From Phycisphaerales bacterium (GTDB taxonomy: Bacteria > Planctomycetota > Phycisphaerae > Phycisphaerales > SM1A02): a stretch of DNA of 7,443 nucleotides. This document shows, in pieces, positions 1-6,741 of this stretch (positions within the stretch are counted from its first letter, which is position 1; each line of letters starts with the position of its first letter). Below the pieces are notes generated by a model. The model made no database searches. It was not told the DNA's origin and worked only from the letters and a program-made list of their open reading frames with translations. The stretch spans positions 1 through 7,443 of the forward strand of contig JASMLG010000004.1 in NCBI GenBank assembly GCA_030748805.1, read 5' to 3'. The position numbers were made by a program, and so were the translations under genes.

Positions 1-1194
1 TAAATTTGTTCTGCGTATTACGAAATAATCGCAAATCATAATCCCAGCAATTGGACCAAGCAGAGCGCTGTACCCAATTAGCCAAGTAAAAATGTAATCA
101 CCTAAATCGTTGTACAAACGCCAAGGCATGATGACGATTCCTATGATGCAAGTAATAACCCCACCTGTCCTAAACGAAATGTTACTTGGGCTAACATTTG
201 CAAAACCGTTTGCTGGGCTTACAACGTTGGCTGCGATGTTTGTAGAAAGTGTTGCGATAGTCAATGCAATCAAGGAAATTACCACAGCAGTTGTTGAGCC
301 AAGTTTACCGACGAGTATAATCGGATCCCAAATAGCGCTTCCAAAAATAACGATGGTTGCTGAAGTAACCGCAATTCCTATAAAAGAAAACAAGGTCATA
401 GTCGTTGGCAAACCAATTAACTGGCCTAGCGCTTGATCTTTTTGCGATTTGCAATACCTCGTAAAATCAGGAATGTTTAAACTCAAGGTTGCCCAAAATC
501 CAACCATCGCAGTTAGTTGTGGGAAAAACATGGGCCAGAACGGTGCTGGGTTTTCTGGAGCAGGTGGAAACATTTTCGTAATTCCACCAACTTTTATTGC
601 AGCCCAAATTAAAAGTGCTAGACCCATTGCAATGAGAAATGGTGCAGCCCACGACTCAAGCCACTTAATACAATCGATGCCACGAAGAACTATGATGAAA
701 TTCAAAATCCAAAACGCGATGAAGCATAAAAACTGTAAGCCAGTAATCCCGAGGAATGGTAATACGTTTGTGTCCCCTACAACATCAAGCCAACCAAGCG
801 CACCAAGAACTTGATAGATAGCAAACCCACCTATCCATGTTTGAATTCCAAACCAACCACAAGCGACCAATGAACGAGCGATTGCTGGGATGTGAGCGCC
901 TTTTGTTCCGAAACTCGCACGTGCTAGGACGGGAAAGGGTATCCCAAACTTCGTACCAGCATGCCCCATCAAAATCATTGGAACTAAAACAATTAAGTTA
1001 CCAAGAAGGACAGTTCCCACCGACTGCCACCACGTCATTCCCGCTTGAATCATGGACGCGGCAAGCATATATGTTGGAATACAAACTGACATGCCAATCC
1101 AAAGCGCGGCTAAGTGCCACTTTGACCAAGTCCTACTTTCTTGAGGAACTGGAGCGATGTCTGGATTGATAAGGTGATTTACTTCGTGGGTCAT
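1..1194 (-). CDS. NCS1-family nucleobase/hydantoin:cation symporter, 3' end cut by window edge
   Basis: Inner-membrane permease of the nucleobase:cation symporter-1 family (Mhp1, allantoin and uracil permeases). The first 398 codons are visible with no stop; family members are roughly 450-500 residues, so the C-terminus lies beyond the left edge. About ten hydrophobic segments can be seen, near residues 27-50, 55-77, 108-130, 146-169, 178-202, 224-240, 262-290, 299-327, 344-358 and 367-394. Family motifs include GIPFPVLARASFG (84-96), CGWFGIQTW (112-120), WATLSLNIPDFTRY (234-247) and STNIAANVVSP (317-327). By motif matching, W114, Q118, W234 and N323 correspond to the substrate-binding W117, Q121, W220 and N318 of Mhp1 (recalled, not aligned). 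The start codon forms an ATGA overlap with the hydrolase stop and has no clear Shine-Dalgarno, suggesting translational coupling. Its neighbours favour uracil, dihydrouracil or a related ring as substrate; hydantoin or allantoin cannot be excluded. Confidence 0.93.
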   Translation of the reverse strand, partial: MTHEVNHLINPDIAPVPQESRTWSKWHLAALWIGMSVCIPTYMLAASMIQAGMTWWQSVGTVLLGNLIVLVPMILMGHAGTKFGIPFPVLARASFGTKGAHIPAIARSLVACGWFGIQTWIGGFAIYQVLGALGWLDVVGDTNVLPFLGITGLQFLCFIAFWILNFIIVLRGIDCIKWLESWAAPFLIAMGLALLIWAAIKVGGITKMFPPAPENPAPFWPMFFPQLTAMVGFWATLSLNIPDFTRYCKSQKDQALGQLIGLPTTMTLFSFIGIAVTSATIVIFGSAIWDPIILVGKLGSTTAVVISLIALTIATLSTNIAANVVSPANGFANVSPSNISFRTGGVITCIIGIVIMPWRLYNDLGDYIFTWLIGYSALLGPIAGIMICDYFVIRRTNL

Positions 1195-2060
1195 GGTTTG
1201 GTTATTTGTGTGTAACTTTCAGGTCTTCTGTCACGGAAAAATTGCCAAGTGTTTCGTACTTCTTCAATCATATCAAGGTCTAAATCAGCAACAATGACTT
1301 CGTCTTGATCTCTTGAACCCTCAACGATGATTTGTCCACGAGGATTACAAAAATAACTTTGCCCGTAGAATTCACCTATTCCCCAAGGGGCTTCTATACC
1401 AACTCTATTAATTGCACCAACGTAAAATTGATTTGCAACAGCGTGTGCGGGTTGTTCAAGTTTCCAAAGGTACTCGCTTAAACCAGCGACCGTAGCAGAC
1501 GGATTGAATACAATTTCAGCACCGTTTAATCCAAGTTCACGTGCGCCTTCGGGGAAATGCCTGTCGTAACAAATATATACACCGATTTTACCCGCACTAG
1601 TTTCAAAAACAGGATAGCCAAGATTGCCCGGCTTAAAGTAAAACTTTTCCCAGAATCCAGGGTTGCAATGTGGAATGTGGTGCTTTCGATACTTGCCAAG
1701 ATATTCGCCATGTTCATCAATAACCGCAGCAGTGTTGTAGTAGACACCCGTCATATCAACTTCGTAAATTGGAACGACGAGAATCATCTTGTGTTCTTTG
1801 GCAAGTTGTTGCATTAACTTAATCGTGGGACCATCTGGTATTTGTTCAGCAATTTCATACCAACGAGTGTCTTGTTCAGCACAAAAGTATGGTCCATAAA
1901 ATATTTCTTGCAAACAAGTTACTTGTGCACCTTGTTCTGCTGCTTGTTTGATGAGTTCGATATGTTTATCAATCATCATTTTTTTTGTTTCAGCAATAGT
2001 TGTATCAGGTGGTGCTGGATTTGATGCTTGAATTAAGGCAGATCTTGTTATTCTTGACAT
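1191..2060 (-). CDS. Carbon-nitrogen hydrolase, probable beta-ureidopropionase (N-carbamoyl-beta-alanine amidohydrolase)
   Basis: Cytoplasmic nitrilase-superfamily amidohydrolase of 289 residues. The likely reaction is N-carbamoyl-beta-alanine + H2O to beta-alanine + CO2 + NH3, the last step of reductive uracil degradation. The Glu-Lys-Cys triad is readable as E52 (CLQEIFYGPYF), K126 (KYRKHHIP) and C164 (VYICYDRHFPEG). The stretch after the cysteine, with GAEIVFNPSAT (180-190), LSEYLWKLE (194-202) and ANQFYVGAINRVG (209-221), closely recalls animal and bacterial beta-ureidopropionases rather than generic Nit proteins. A good ribosome-binding site, GGAAAGG, ends 6 bases before the ATG. The gene starts 12 bases after the mmsA stop and its TGA overlaps the permease ATG, so all three should be co-transcribed. 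The main alternative is an N-carbamoyl-D-amino-acid hydrolase of hydantoin utilisation. The neighbouring semialdehyde dehydrogenase argues for beta-alanine, but substrate choice is inferred. Confidence 0.92.
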   Translation of the reverse strand: MSRITRSALIQASNPAPPDTTIAETKKMMIDKHIELIKQAAEQGAQVTCLQEIFYGPYFCAEQDTRWYEIAEQIPDGPTIKLMQQLAKEHKMILVVPIYEVDMTGVYYNTAAVIDEHGEYLGKYRKHHIPHCNPGFWEKFYFKPGNLGYPVFETSAGKIGVYICYDRHFPEGARELGLNGAEIVFNPSATVAGLSEYLWKLEQPAHAVANQFYVGAINRVGIEAPWGIGEFYGQSYFCNPRGQIIVEGSRDQDEVIVADLDLDMIEEVRNTWQFFRDRRPESYTQITKP

Positions 2061-2066
2061 AATTTT

Positions 2067-2073
2067 CCTTTCC
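2067..2073 (-). promoter_or_regulatory. Ribosome-binding site of the beta-ureidopropionase gene
   Basis: Reading the minus strand, GGAAAGG sits 6 bases before the ATG at 2060. Its first G is the last base of the mmsA TAG stop. This is the clearest Shine-Dalgarno in the minus-strand operon, and it fixes the start of the hydrolase gene. Confidence 0.7.
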
Positions 2074-3545
2074 TAGAACCAACGGCTAACTAGAATGCGA
2101 CCCTCGGTATAAAATCGTACTGAGTCCTCGCCGTTGGAGTGTAATGTTCCAAAGAAGGAATCCTTCCAACCGCAAAACGGGAAGACCGCCATGGGTGCGG
2201 GAACACCAACGTTAATACCAATCATCCCTGCGCCTGCTGTATCTTTAAATTTGTTTGCTGCGTAACCACTATCGGTAAACATAACCGCCATGTTTCCGTA
2301 CGGTGAACGATGCGTTACTGCAATTGCTTCGTCCAAAGTATCAACACGCAAAATCGAAAGTACTGGACCAAAAATTTCTTCCATCGCTAGTGCACTATCT
2401 GGTGGAACATTATCAAAAACGGTTGGACCAACAAACCCCCGAAGTTCGATATCTCTGCCATCAAGAAGTAATTCTGCCCCTGCTTCGATGCCGCCCTCAA
2501 TTGCTTTAGTTACTCTTTGCACACTCGCTTCATCAATCAAAGGCCCCATCGTGCATCCTTTTTCATCACCTTTTGAAACTTGAATTTTCTTTGCAGCTTC
2601 AATAAGCTTTGGAATAAACCATTCTGGTGTGTCTCCAACAAGTACAGCAACAGAGCCAGCCAAGCATCGCTGCCCCGTGTTTCCCATCGAAGAACTTATA
2701 ACACCATCAATTGCTGCGTCTTGGTTTGCGTCTGGCATAATAATCATAGTGTTCTTAGCGCCTGCCATACAGTGCACTCTTTTACCAGTGGCGGAAGCAG
2801 TCGAATAGATATGTTTTGCAACAGCAGTCGAGCCAACGAAAGAAACTGCTTTGACATCATCGTGAGTTAAAAGATGGTTCACAACGTCGGGTCCGCCAGT
2901 AACCATATTGAGTACTCCGGGGGGCAATCCTGCTTCGTGCGCTAGTTCAACTTCACGAAGTGCGCACAGCGAAACCTTTTCGGATGGTTTTAAAACAAAC
3001 GTGTTCCCGCATGCAATTGCCATTGGCCACATCCAAAGGGGAACCATAATTGGGAAGTTAAATGGAGTAATCCCTACGCATACTCCAATCGGAACACGTT
3101 CTAGTGAACTGTCTAGTGGTATGCCTTCCTCTCGCTCTCGGCTAAAAGAAGTCGAGACAGCAATTCGCGGAAGCGTTCGCCCCATCATCAACGATGGTGC
3201 ACCGCAAGCGTATTCAACACAATCAATCCCACGCCTTACATCACCCCTTGCCTCTGCAGTTGTTTTGCCGTGTTCATCGACAATCAATTGAGCGAGTTCG
3301 TCAAAGTGCTCTTCCAGTAATTCCTTGAAACGGAATAAAACTTGGCACCTATCACCAACAGGTGTCTCACTCCACCCTCGGAATGCGGTAGCAGCGGATT
3401 CGACAGCTTTGTCAGCTGCAGAAACCTCGTCCATTGCAACTTCTGCCAAAACTTCACCAGTAGCAGGGTTAACATCATCACACTTCTCACCACTTTGGGG
3501 GGTAACGCACTTTCCGTCAATAAAATGTTCTATTATTTGTGTCAT
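2073..3545 (-). CDS. mmsA: CoA-acylating (methyl)malonate-semialdehyde dehydrogenase
   Basis: Cytoplasmic NAD-dependent aldehyde dehydrogenase that oxidises malonate semialdehyde to acetyl-CoA, or methylmalonate semialdehyde to propionyl-CoA, with loss of CO2. The product has 490 residues from this start; IolA/MmsA proteins are about 485-500. Numbered from this start, family signatures are GAPSLMMG (115-122), PFNFPIMVPLWMWPMAIACG (161-180), the Rossmann glycine motif GSTAVA (239-244), GAKN (262-265), GQRCLAG (291-297) with catalytic C294, and CGWKDSFFGTLHSNG (458-472). As in other CoA-dependent members, no glutamate occurs in the segment before GAKN where hydrolytic ALDHs carry their general base. 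R105 and R293 fall where IolA's carboxylate-binding arginines lie. A longer form from an ATG at 3566 would add 7 residues and overlap the upstream gene by 11 bases. The shorter start was chosen because homologues begin near MTQIIEHFIDG. In this operon it probably handles malonate semialdehyde from beta-alanine. Confidence 0.93.
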   Translation of the reverse strand: MTQIIEHFIDGKCVTPQSGEKCDDVNPATGEVLAEVAMDEVSAADKAVESAATAFRGWSETPVGDRCQVLFRFKELLEEHFDELAQLIVDEHGKTTAEARGDVRRGIDCVEYACGAPSLMMGRTLPRIAVSTSFSREREEGIPLDSSLERVPIGVCVGITPFNFPIMVPLWMWPMAIACGNTFVLKPSEKVSLCALREVELAHEAGLPPGVLNMVTGGPDVVNHLLTHDDVKAVSFVGSTAVAKHIYSTASATGKRVHCMAGAKNTMIIMPDANQDAAIDGVISSSMGNTGQRCLAGSVAVLVGDTPEWFIPKLIEAAKKIQVSKGDEKGCTMGPLIDEASVQRVTKAIEGGIEAGAELLLDGRDIELRGFVGPTVFDNVPPDSALAMEEIFGPVLSILRVDTLDEAIAVTHRSPYGNMAVMFTDSGYAANKFKDTAGAGMIGINVGVPAPMAVFPFCGWKDSFFGTLHSNGEDSVRFYTEGRILVSRWF

Positions 3546-3555
3546 AATGTAGAGT

Positions 3556-6252
3556 TTACCTTCCATTCAACTTGGACAACGCCTCTTTTGCAAGAGTAAA
3601 GGTCGGTTGTAACTGAACAGCAACTTTAAATGACTCAATCGCTGCATTTTTATCCCCTATCTCTGCCTGAGCATTTCCAAGGTGAAACCAAGCGAGTGCA
3701 AAAGTTGGTGCTAATTGTACCGATTGTTCTAAAAATGTAACCGCTTTATGACTCTCACCGAGTTGATACCAAGTGTATCCGAGTGCTGCGAGCATTCGAG
3801 GATTATTGGGTTGCAAGGCATTTGCAATTTCTAATCGCTGTGCGGCTTTGTCGAATTGCTTGATTCCAAGATACAAATTACCAAGTTCAAATTGAGAAGA
3901 AGCATTACTTGGAGCAAGTTCTATTGCTTGCAATAGAAGGTTCACCGCTTCATCCGTCTTCCCAACTTGTATTGTTGTAAGTGCAAACCGATAGAGTGTT
4001 TCCGATTGGAATGTTACATCTTGAGAAAGCGCAAACGGAGAGTCAACCGGAACTTCAAACGCACGTTTGTAATATTCGTATGAAGCGTTGTAATTTTTAT
4101 AGTTGTATTCAAGTTGAGCAATATTTGCTAAAGACAAACTGTGGCTCGGTTCGTCCCTTAGGATTGCTTCCCAAACTGATTTGGCTTCTTCAAAGCGACC
4201 TGCCATGTACAAAGCCCAGCCGTACTTAGTTCTTGTCATCACGTACTCTGGGTCTGACTCCAAGCCGGCTTCAAGATGAACAATCGATTCAGCAATTGAT
4301 TCTTTAGTTACTCGATCGCTTCTTAGCAAAATGTTTGCAAGGGCTAAACGTGCATCTTTGTTTGTGCCATCAATCAAGATTGCTCTACGCAACAATCGTT
4401 CTGCAGAATCAATGTCTCCAGAAATTAAATCTGTCTGGGCTTGTGTGACTAGATGCGGTGCAAGGATGCACAACTTTTCGACCTCAAGAAGCCAAGGGTC
4501 GTCCATTTGAAAGCCCATGTCAATTGCAACATAAGGTGCGTGCGGCTCCCCATCCATCTCTGCCTTGGCTGTTAGAACGAGAGACGTTGCAGCAGGAATA
4601 CTTGTGTTTTCTAGTATGGCTAATACATCAAGCCATAATTGTTGGTCGGCAGCAATTTGCGCAAGCGAAACATTTGCATAATCAGTGTTTGCTGCCCGAA
4701 AGTACTCCTTAGCGCGTTCAATGTCAGATGTCCCGACATACAACTCTCCAAGTCGAGTTAATAGTGGTGCATAACTATCATCTAGTTTCTCTGCCTCTTT
4801 AAAATAATTAAGTGCTAACTTACTATCGCCCTCTGTTACATTTAAAAGTCCGAGATAGTATGGCCATTTAGCATTTGCAGGTTCATCCTCTATAGCTTGT
4901 ACATATTCTTTTCGTGGATCAAATCCATTTGCGTGCAAAAACATTCCCCTTTCCCCTGCTGTTCCAAGTTTTCTTAAACCTTCTTGAATTTGTTCTGGAA
5001 ATTGGGTCTCTTCAATTTCGTTCCACGAACCATCATTCTCCCAGAGTGCAACTCTAGTAATTGCATCAAAAGGAGGATACAAAGCCATTCCCCCAACCAC
5101 GATGTCTGGTTTCCCATCACCTGTTAAGTCACCAACATCACATGTAACAAGATGTGTTGGCTTACTTGCAATATTTCGTCTTGTAAAAGAACCACCATCA
5201 CCCTGCTCCCACCAAACAATACTTGCTGTTTCGGAGTCATCCCAATGAGCAAACTCCGCTACTGTCACTATATCCAAATCGTCATCTCCGTCCAAGTCAA
5301 CTACGCAAGGACCATACGCGCCATCAAGTTGCCCAATACGGTGATAAGAAAATTTTAAGTCGCCATTATTCTCAAGCCACTGCACGCCATGAGTTGGAAG
5401 CGGTCTATAGTCAACGGCAACAAAGGCGTCACCATTAGCCCAAACAACATCATCATCTCCATCTTGGTCAAGATCAGCAATTGTTATTCCTGAAGAAGAA
5501 AAATCAGCATCAGCGACATCGTGCAAAATCTCAGTTGTAAAATTCCCGCTTCCATCATTCACAAACCCATAGACGGTTTCCCACTCTTGCGAAAGAAGCG
5601 TAACGATATCCAAATCACCATCATTGTCGATGTCTGAAATTGGAGCGTGAATTGCACCACTTTTGTTTATCAGTTGGTGTTGGGCAAAATTCCAATCACC
5701 CAAATTCTCAAACCACCCTACTTGACCCTGAGTGTATCCAAACTGCGCAACAGACAAGTCCAAATCACCATCACCATCAAGATCCCCCGCTTGTACATCA
5801 GTAACACGTTGAATTTCTTTTGCAATTACATGTTTTGTAAACGTTTCGCTTCCATCATTTTCTAAAACTATTACCTCGCCAGTATGCGCATCGGAAGGAA
5901 GAATGGTTCCCATCACCGCGACGAGCACATCCAAATCACCATCATGATCCATGTCCATTGTTTCAGCATGCACAGCCCCAGAAACCGACGGTAGTATTGT
6001 CTGTTCTATGCCGTGACTAATCCAACTTACTCTCTGCCCAAGAACATCGCAGACCAGAACATCGTTTACCCCATCTTGATTTAAGTCCACAATATTGACG
6101 TGGGCGATTGTTGGACGATCGCTAGATTTCGGCAAATCACCCAGTGGCACCACCTTGATTGGTCGCTCACTCGATTCAGGTGCTTCTATATATGTATCGC
6201 TGCAACTAACAAGGGCGATTGAAGTAATCAGCAATACTAAAATTCGAATCAT
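3556..6252 (-). CDS. Lipoprotein with seven FG-GAP/VCBS repeats and a C-terminal TPR array
   Basis: An 898-residue envelope protein of unknown specific function. Residues 1-17 are a lipoprotein signal peptide ending in the lipobox LVSC, so C17 should be lipidated; Ser at +2 suggests an outer-membrane fate if E. coli rules apply. Seven Ca-binding-loop motifs of the DxDxDGxxD type follow, starting at residues 56, 100, 157, 207, 260, 319 and 375. That number fits one seven-bladed beta-propeller. After about residue 460 come helical TPR units, including pairs at 462-527 and 671-738 and four contiguous 34-residue repeats at 750-783, 784-817, 818-851 and 852-885. Propeller and TPRs both point to protein or ligand binding rather than catalysis. 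An in-frame GTG at 6348 would add 32 residues and bury the signal peptide, so ATG 6252 is preferred although its Shine-Dalgarno is weak. No ASPIC/UnbV domain is recognisable. It is co-directional with, and overlaps the translation signals of, mmsA. Confidence 0.85.
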   Translation of the reverse strand: MIRILVLLITSIALVSCSDTYIEAPESSERPIKVVPLGDLPKSSDRPTIAHVNIVDLNQDGVNDVLVCDVLGQRVSWISHGIEQTILPSVSGAVHAETMDMDHDGDLDVLVAVMGTILPSDAHTGEVIVLENDGSETFTKHVIAKEIQRVTDVQAGDLDGDGDLDLSVAQFGYTQGQVGWFENLGDWNFAQHQLINKSGAIHAPISDIDNDGDLDIVTLLSQEWETVYGFVNDGSGNFTTEILHDVADADFSSSGITIADLDQDGDDDVVWANGDAFVAVDYRPLPTHGVQWLENNGDLKFSYHRIGQLDGAYGPCVVDLDGDDDLDIVTVAEFAHWDDSETASIVWWEQGDGGSFTRRNIASKPTHLVTCDVGDLTGDGKPDIVVGGMALYPPFDAITRVALWENDGSWNEIEETQFPEQIQEGLRKLGTAGERGMFLHANGFDPRKEYVQAIEDEPANAKWPYYLGLLNVTEGDSKLALNYFKEAEKLDDSYAPLLTRLGELYVGTSDIERAKEYFRAANTDYANVSLAQIAADQQLWLDVLAILENTSIPAATSLVLTAKAEMDGEPHAPYVAIDMGFQMDDPWLLEVEKLCILAPHLVTQAQTDLISGDIDSAERLLRRAILIDGTNKDARLALANILLRSDRVTKESIAESIVHLEAGLESDPEYVMTRTKYGWALYMAGRFEEAKSVWEAILRDEPSHSLSLANIAQLEYNYKNYNASYEYYKRAFEVPVDSPFALSQDVTFQSETLYRFALTTIQVGKTDEAVNLLLQAIELAPSNASSQFELGNLYLGIKQFDKAAQRLEIANALQPNNPRMLAALGYTWYQLGESHKAVTFLEQSVQLAPTFALAWFHLGNAQAEIGDKNAAIESFKVAVQLQPTFTLAKEALSKLNGR
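3559..3564 (-). promoter_or_regulatory. Probable ribosome-binding site of mmsA inside the upstream gene's last codons
   Basis: GGAAGG on the minus strand overlaps the final Asn, Gly and Arg codons of the lipoprotein gene, directly before its TAA. It lies 13 bases from the ATG at 3545, longer than ideal. The alternative ATG at 3566 has only an AGAGG about 15 bases upstream, so neither start has ideal spacing. The placement suggests terminating ribosomes could reinitiate on mmsA. Confidence 0.4.
5609..5943 (-). repeat. Repeated 14-mer encoding calcium-loop motifs
   Basis: TCCAAATCACCATC (plus-strand reading) occurs identically at 5609-5622, 5759-5772 and 5930-5943. Each copy encodes part of a D-x-D-G-D-L-D loop in propeller blades 2, 3 and 4. 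Spacings of 150 and 171 bases equal 50 and 57 codons. The other four motifs show diverged versions. This is an intragenic coding repeat from blade duplication, not a mobile or CRISPR repeat. Confidence 0.7.
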
Positions 6253-6358
6253 CCCACTTATCGTACTAAAAACAGGGTTTGAATGGTAGCCAATGCCTAA
6301 AACCACACCTTTTTGTACGGGTAGGAAGATATTGTTGTACAATCTCACCGTCTAAGCA

Positions 6359-6391
6359 ACCTAGTGCCTAGATCTGTGTTTTTTACTAGGT
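6359..6391 (+). repeat. Inverted repeat in the probable RRM leader, with two competing 5' arms
   Basis: ACCTAGT (6359-6365) and ACTAGGT (6385-6391) are perfect 7-base inverted arms separated by 19 bases. A second CCTAG at 6367-6371 can pair with the same CTAGG (6386-6390), giving a shorter loop. The element lies 47-79 bases before the RRM start codon and could form an RNA hairpin or act as an operator; the sequence alone does not decide. Confidence 0.45.
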
Positions 6392-6399
6392 AAGTCTGT

Positions 6400-6413
6400 C
6401 ACCCTGTGGGGTG
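6400..6413 (+). repeat. Small GC-rich hairpin upstream of the RRM ribosome-binding site
   Basis: CACCC (6400-6404) and GGGTG (6409-6413) pair perfectly around a TGTG tetraloop, 24 bases before the RRM ATG. The stem is short but GC-rich and is not followed by a T-run, so it is not a terminator. It sits just ahead of the Shine-Dalgarno region, where leader structure could influence translation. Confidence 0.45.
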
Positions 6414-6437
6414 GAATGTAAAGGTTAGGTTAGAGAT

Positions 6438-6692
6438 ATGAAATTGTATATTGGTAATTTAAGTTGGGGAACAACGACTGAAGACCTCAAATCACACTTT
6501 GAGCAATTTGGTGCAGTTTCTGATGCAATCGTGATAACAGACCGTCAAAGTGGTCGTTCACGTGGTTTTGGATTCGTCACAATGGATAACGACGAAGAAG
6601 CAAACAAGGCATTAGAGGAATGCAATGGTGTAGAACTTGATGGTCGCGAAATCAAATGCAGCGAAGCAACACCTCGTAAAAGCCCAAGTTAA
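6438..6692 (+). CDS. Single-RRM RNA-binding protein
   Basis: An 84-residue cytoplasmic protein that is almost entirely one RNA recognition motif. RNP2 is LYIGNL (3-8) and RNP1 is RGFGFVTM (42-49); the aromatic residues Y4, F44 and F46 that stack on RNA bases are all present. The beta-alpha-beta order is clear: strand 2-7, helix 15-23, strand 28-34, RNP1 strand, helix 52-61, last strand 68-74. The length and the KLYIGNLSW opening match the small bacterial Rbp family known from cyanobacteria, planctomycetes and others, several of which are cold-responsive. Unlike many cyanobacterial members it has no glycine-rich tail, ending soon after the domain in TPRKSPS. It is probably monocistronic: a terminator follows 15 bases after the stop, and the leader carries hairpins that may regulate it. 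Its RNA targets cannot be read from the sequence. Confidence 0.95.
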   Translation: MKLYIGNLSWGTTTEDLKSHFEQFGAVSDAIVITDRQSGRSRGFGFVTMDNDEEANKALEECNGVELDGREIKCSEATPRKSPS

Positions 6693-6707
6693 TTCGAATT
6701 TAATGAC

Positions 6708-6741
6708 AAAAAAAGCCCTGGCATCCGTCGGGGCTTTTTTT
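6708..6741 (+). terminator. Strong intrinsic terminator after the RRM gene
   Basis: A perfect 11-bp stem pairs A7-GCCC (6708-6718) with GGGC-T7 (6731-6741). Two or three further pairs are possible in the 12-base loop (U-G, G-C, G-U), leaving CATCCG. It begins 15 bases after the RRM stop and ends in a T7 tract, as expected for Rho-independent termination. The A7 on the 5' side would give some function on the minus strand too, but no convergent gene lies there. Confidence 0.9.

Larger units (their letters stand above)
6253..6437. promoter_or_regulatory. Divergent intergenic region between the lipoprotein operon and the RRM gene
   Basis: These 185 bases must hold the promoters for both transcription units. 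TTGTAC occurs twice on the plus strand, at 6313-6318 and 6335-6340, 22 bases apart. The second copy is part of the palindrome TTGTACAA (6335-6342). TACAAT at 6338-6343 is one mismatch from a sigma-70 -10 box for the RRM gene, but no good -35 sits 17 bases upstream. For the minus strand, TTAGAC (6354-6349) and TATCTT (6330-6325), 18 bases apart, are a weak candidate pair. Neither promoter is secure. The RRM gene has AGG 8 bases before its ATG, within a GGTTA direct repeat (6423-6432). Confidence 0.4.

Noticed and set aside
110..1169. Plus-strand open frames of about 110-120 codons at 110-436, 449-814 and 837-1169
   Set aside because: They lie antisense to the continuous NCS1 permease frame and show no family features. 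They are mirror frames of a membrane protein.
2290..3291. Plus-strand open frames within mmsA (2290-2583, 2580-2870, 2908-3291)
   Set aside because: They are antisense to an unmistakable aldehyde dehydrogenase, with low-complexity Ser/Pro-rich translations and no supporting ribosome-binding sites.
5609..5943. Regularly recurring 14-mers considered as a CRISPR or tandem repeat array
   Set aside because: The copies are in frame at codon multiples and encode Asp-rich calcium loops of successive propeller blades. The spacers are coding sequence.
6253..6348. N-terminal extension of the lipoprotein from a GTG at 6348
   Set aside because: It would put 32 residues ahead of a well-formed lipoprotein signal peptide with lipobox LVSC. 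The ATG at 6252 explains the protein better.
6325..6354. Sigma-70 promoter TTAGAC-N18-TATCTT for the lipoprotein operon
   Set aside because: Both hexamers are poor matches and such pairs occur easily by chance in AT-rich DNA. It is mentioned only as a weak candidate within the regulatory region.
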